64,000 nucleotides of DNA from Pseudarthrobacter cellobiosi. GTDB lineage: Bacteria; Actinomycetota; Actinomycetes; Actinomycetales; Micrococcaceae. Each line of letters opens with the position of its first letter. Positions within the stretch are counted from its first letter, which is position 1. The DNA is taken from NCBI RefSeq assembly GCF_023913755.1, contig NZ_JAMXBJ010000044.1:52012-116011 (forward strand), given 5' to 3'. This document shows, piece by piece, positions 62,833 to 64,000 of the stretch. The notes under the pieces are model-generated. The model was not told where the DNA came from. It saw only the letters and a list, made by a program, of their open reading frames with translations, and did not search any database. The position numbers were made by a program, and so were the translations under genes.

Positions 62833-62966
62833 CTCCGCCAGGGTGAGTGGACCGTCAGCGCAGCGACGCGGTGGATTTGTGTAGCGTGCGTCTAAGCGAG
62901 GAACGAGCGAGCACGCGGCAAATCGAGCGCGGTGCTAAGCGGAAGGTGAGGCGGACGCCGAGAAGG
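62833..62966. other. Intergenic stretch with three CTAAGCG motifs
   Basis: Between the convergent YbaK and ABC-F genes CTAAGCG occurs three times (near 62892, 62934 and 62968, the last including the ABC-F stop codon), with GAG/CGAGC-rich sequence between. No perfect hairpin with T tract is seen. Confidence 0.4.
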
Positions 62967-64000
62967 CTAAGCGAGCGTAATCAGGTCCAGGTAGTCTTCG
63001 TTCCAGTGGTCCTCGATGCCGTCGGGCAGCAGCACAACGCGCTCGGGGTTCAGCGCTTCGACGGCACCTTCATCGTGGCTTACGAGGACGACGGCGCCGG
63101 TGTAGTTGCTCAGGGCCCCGAGGATTTCGGCGCGGCTGGCCGGGTCGAGGTTGTTAGTGGGCTCGTCAAGGAGCAGCACGTTCGCGCTTGAGGCCACGAT
63201 GGTGGCCAGGGCCAGCCGGGTCTTCTCGCCGCCGGAGAGCACACCGGCGGGCTTGTCGACGTCGTCTCCGGAGAACAGGAACGAGCCCAGGATGTTGCGG
63301 ACCTCCGCGTCGTTCATGTCCGGGGCGGAGGAGCGCATGTTCTGCAGGACGGTGCGGTCCACGTCGAGCGTCTCGTGCTCCTGGGCGTAGTAGCCCACCT
63401 TCAGGCCGTGGCCCGCAACGACCTCGCCGGTGTCCGGCTTGTCGACGCCGGCAAGCATCCGCAGGAGCGTGGTCTTGCCGGCGCCGTTGAGGCCCAGGAT
63501 GACCACCTTGGAGCCGCGGTCGATGGCCAGGTCCACGTCGGTGAAGATCTCCAGTGAGCCGTAGGACTTGCTGAGTCCGTCCGCGGTTAGGGGGGTCTTG
63601 CCGCAGGGTGACGGATCCGGGAAGCGCAGGGCTGCCACGCGGTCGGTCGCGCGCACGGCTTCGAGGCCGCCCAGGAGACGTTCGGCACGCTTGGCCATGT
63701 TCTGCGCTGCCACGGCCTTGGTGGCCTTGGCGCGCATTTTGTTGGCCTGGTCGATGAGGACCTGGGCTTTCTTCTCCGCGTTGGCGCGCTCACGCTTGCG
63801 GGCGCGCTCGTCCGTTTCGCGCTGGAGCAGGTAGCGCTTCCAGTTCATATTGTAGAAGTCGACCTTGGCGCGGTTGGGATCCAGCAGGAACACTTTGTTG
63901 ACGGTGGCTTCAAGCAGCTCGGTGTCGTGGCTGATCACGATCAGGCCGCCCTGGTGGTTCTTCAGGAACTCGCGGAGCCAGGTGATGGAATCCGCGTCGA
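62967..64000 (-). CDS. ABC-F family ATP-binding protein (5' end outside window)
   Basis: The visible C-terminal part of about 344 residues belongs to an ABC-F protein with two ATPase domains in one chain and no membrane domain. It includes the end of the first ATPase (GGLIVISHDTEL), the interdomain linker rich in Arg, Lys and Ala (the P-site tRNA-interaction motif region, about 63720-63830), and a full second domain: GLNGAGKTTLLRML, LSGGEKTRLALATI, LLLDEPTNNLDP. ABC-F proteins act on the ribosome in translation control or antibiotic resistance. The pattern fits the widespread actinobacterial Ettl/Uup-like types; a specific resistance role is not implied. Confidence 0.93.
   Translation of the reverse strand, partial: DADSITWLREFLKNHQGGLIVISHDTELLEATVNKVFLLDPNRAKVDFYNMNWKRYLLQRETDERARKRERANAEKKAQVLIDQANKMRAKATKAVAAQNMAKRAERLLGGLEAVRATDRVAALRFPDPSPCGKTPLTADGLSKSYGSLEIFTDVDLAIDRGSKVVILGLNGAGKTTLLRMLAGVDKPDTGEVVAGHGLKVGYYAQEHETLDVDRTVLQNMRSSAPDMNDAEVRNILGSFLFSGDDVDKPAGVLSGGEKTRLALATIVASSANVLLLDEPTNNLDPASRAEILGALSNYTGAVVLVSHDEGAVEALNPERVVLLPDGIEDHWNEDYLDLITLA

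Noticed and set aside
62833..62966. CTAAGCG repeats as a CRISPR or REP array
   Set aside because: Copies are only seven bases, unevenly spaced, and one overlaps a stop codon.

Overview
The window is high-GC bacterial chromosome from an actinobacterium, most likely Arthrobacter or a close relative in the Micrococcaceae. The evidence is gene content: a complete Pup-proteasome locus, mycothiol ligase MshC, small DUF4193, DUF3099 and DUF5703 proteins, and pafB and pafC as one fused gene, a state known from Arthrobacter. Genus is inferred; no rRNA lies in the window. I saw no insertion sequence, integrase, prophage gene or CRISPR array.

1-22.8 kb is the proteasome neighbourhood, read mainly on the minus strand. 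In transcription order it runs HAD phosphatase, site-2 protease, TrmI, Arc/Mpa ATPase, Dop, Pup, PrcB, PrcA, PafA, two FKBP prolyl isomerases, fused PafBC, a small membrane protein, TatA, TatC, HelY helicase, an amidohydrolase and a GT2 glycosyltransferase cut by the window edge. A PAC2 protein and MshC follow on the far side. Gene order matches the mycobacterial helY-tatCA-pafBCA-prcAB-pup-dop-mpa-trmI-PAC2-mshC-uppP region. Arc, Dop, Pup, PafA and PrcAB together form the tagging and degradation machine; PafBC is the DNA-damage transcription activator.

22.8-34 kb is mixed housekeeping: UppP, aldo/keto reductase, small conserved proteins, an acyl-CoA dehydrogenase, an M20 peptidase, tRNA-Leu(GAG) with a terminator, DUF4193, YqeY, an M50 peptidase, a glutathionyl-hydroquinone-reductase-like protein, a serine hydrolase and a FUSC transporter.

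34-40.7 kb is a fatty-acid block: MaoC hydratase, long FabG4-type reductase and thiolase diverge from a TetR regulator followed by a large acyl-CoA dehydrogenase/oxidase. It resembles mycobacterial Rv0241c-Rv0244c. A near-perfect inverted repeat in the divergent promoter is the probable TetR operator.

40.7-49 kb carries divergent glgA/glgC, an unusual zinc-ribbon SDR, a PPOX-fold protein, and an operon of circularly permuted ATP-grasp, alpha-E and transglutaminase proteins whose biochemical role is not established. 49-64 kb holds a YeiH-type transporter, PepN, a lipoate-ligase-like protein, L31 type B with a structured leader, an SpoU methyltransferase, a TauE/SafE transporter, an ABC ATPase, SerB, a decayed VOC pseudogene, two SDRs (one FabG), a DUF3099-SURF1 cluster, a YbaK deacylase and a truncated ABC-F ATPase.

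A recurring regulatory theme is leaderless transcription: at least 17 genes have a TANNNT-like hexamer ending 6-7 bases before the start codon, usually without a convincing Shine-Dalgarno sequence. I found no clearly new defence or mobile system. The best leads are the ATP-grasp/alpha-E/transglutaminase operon, the zinc-ribbon SDR without a catalytic tyrosine, the hydroquinone-reductase-like protein in a mycothiol organism, the TetR operator with embedded promoters and the L31 leader.
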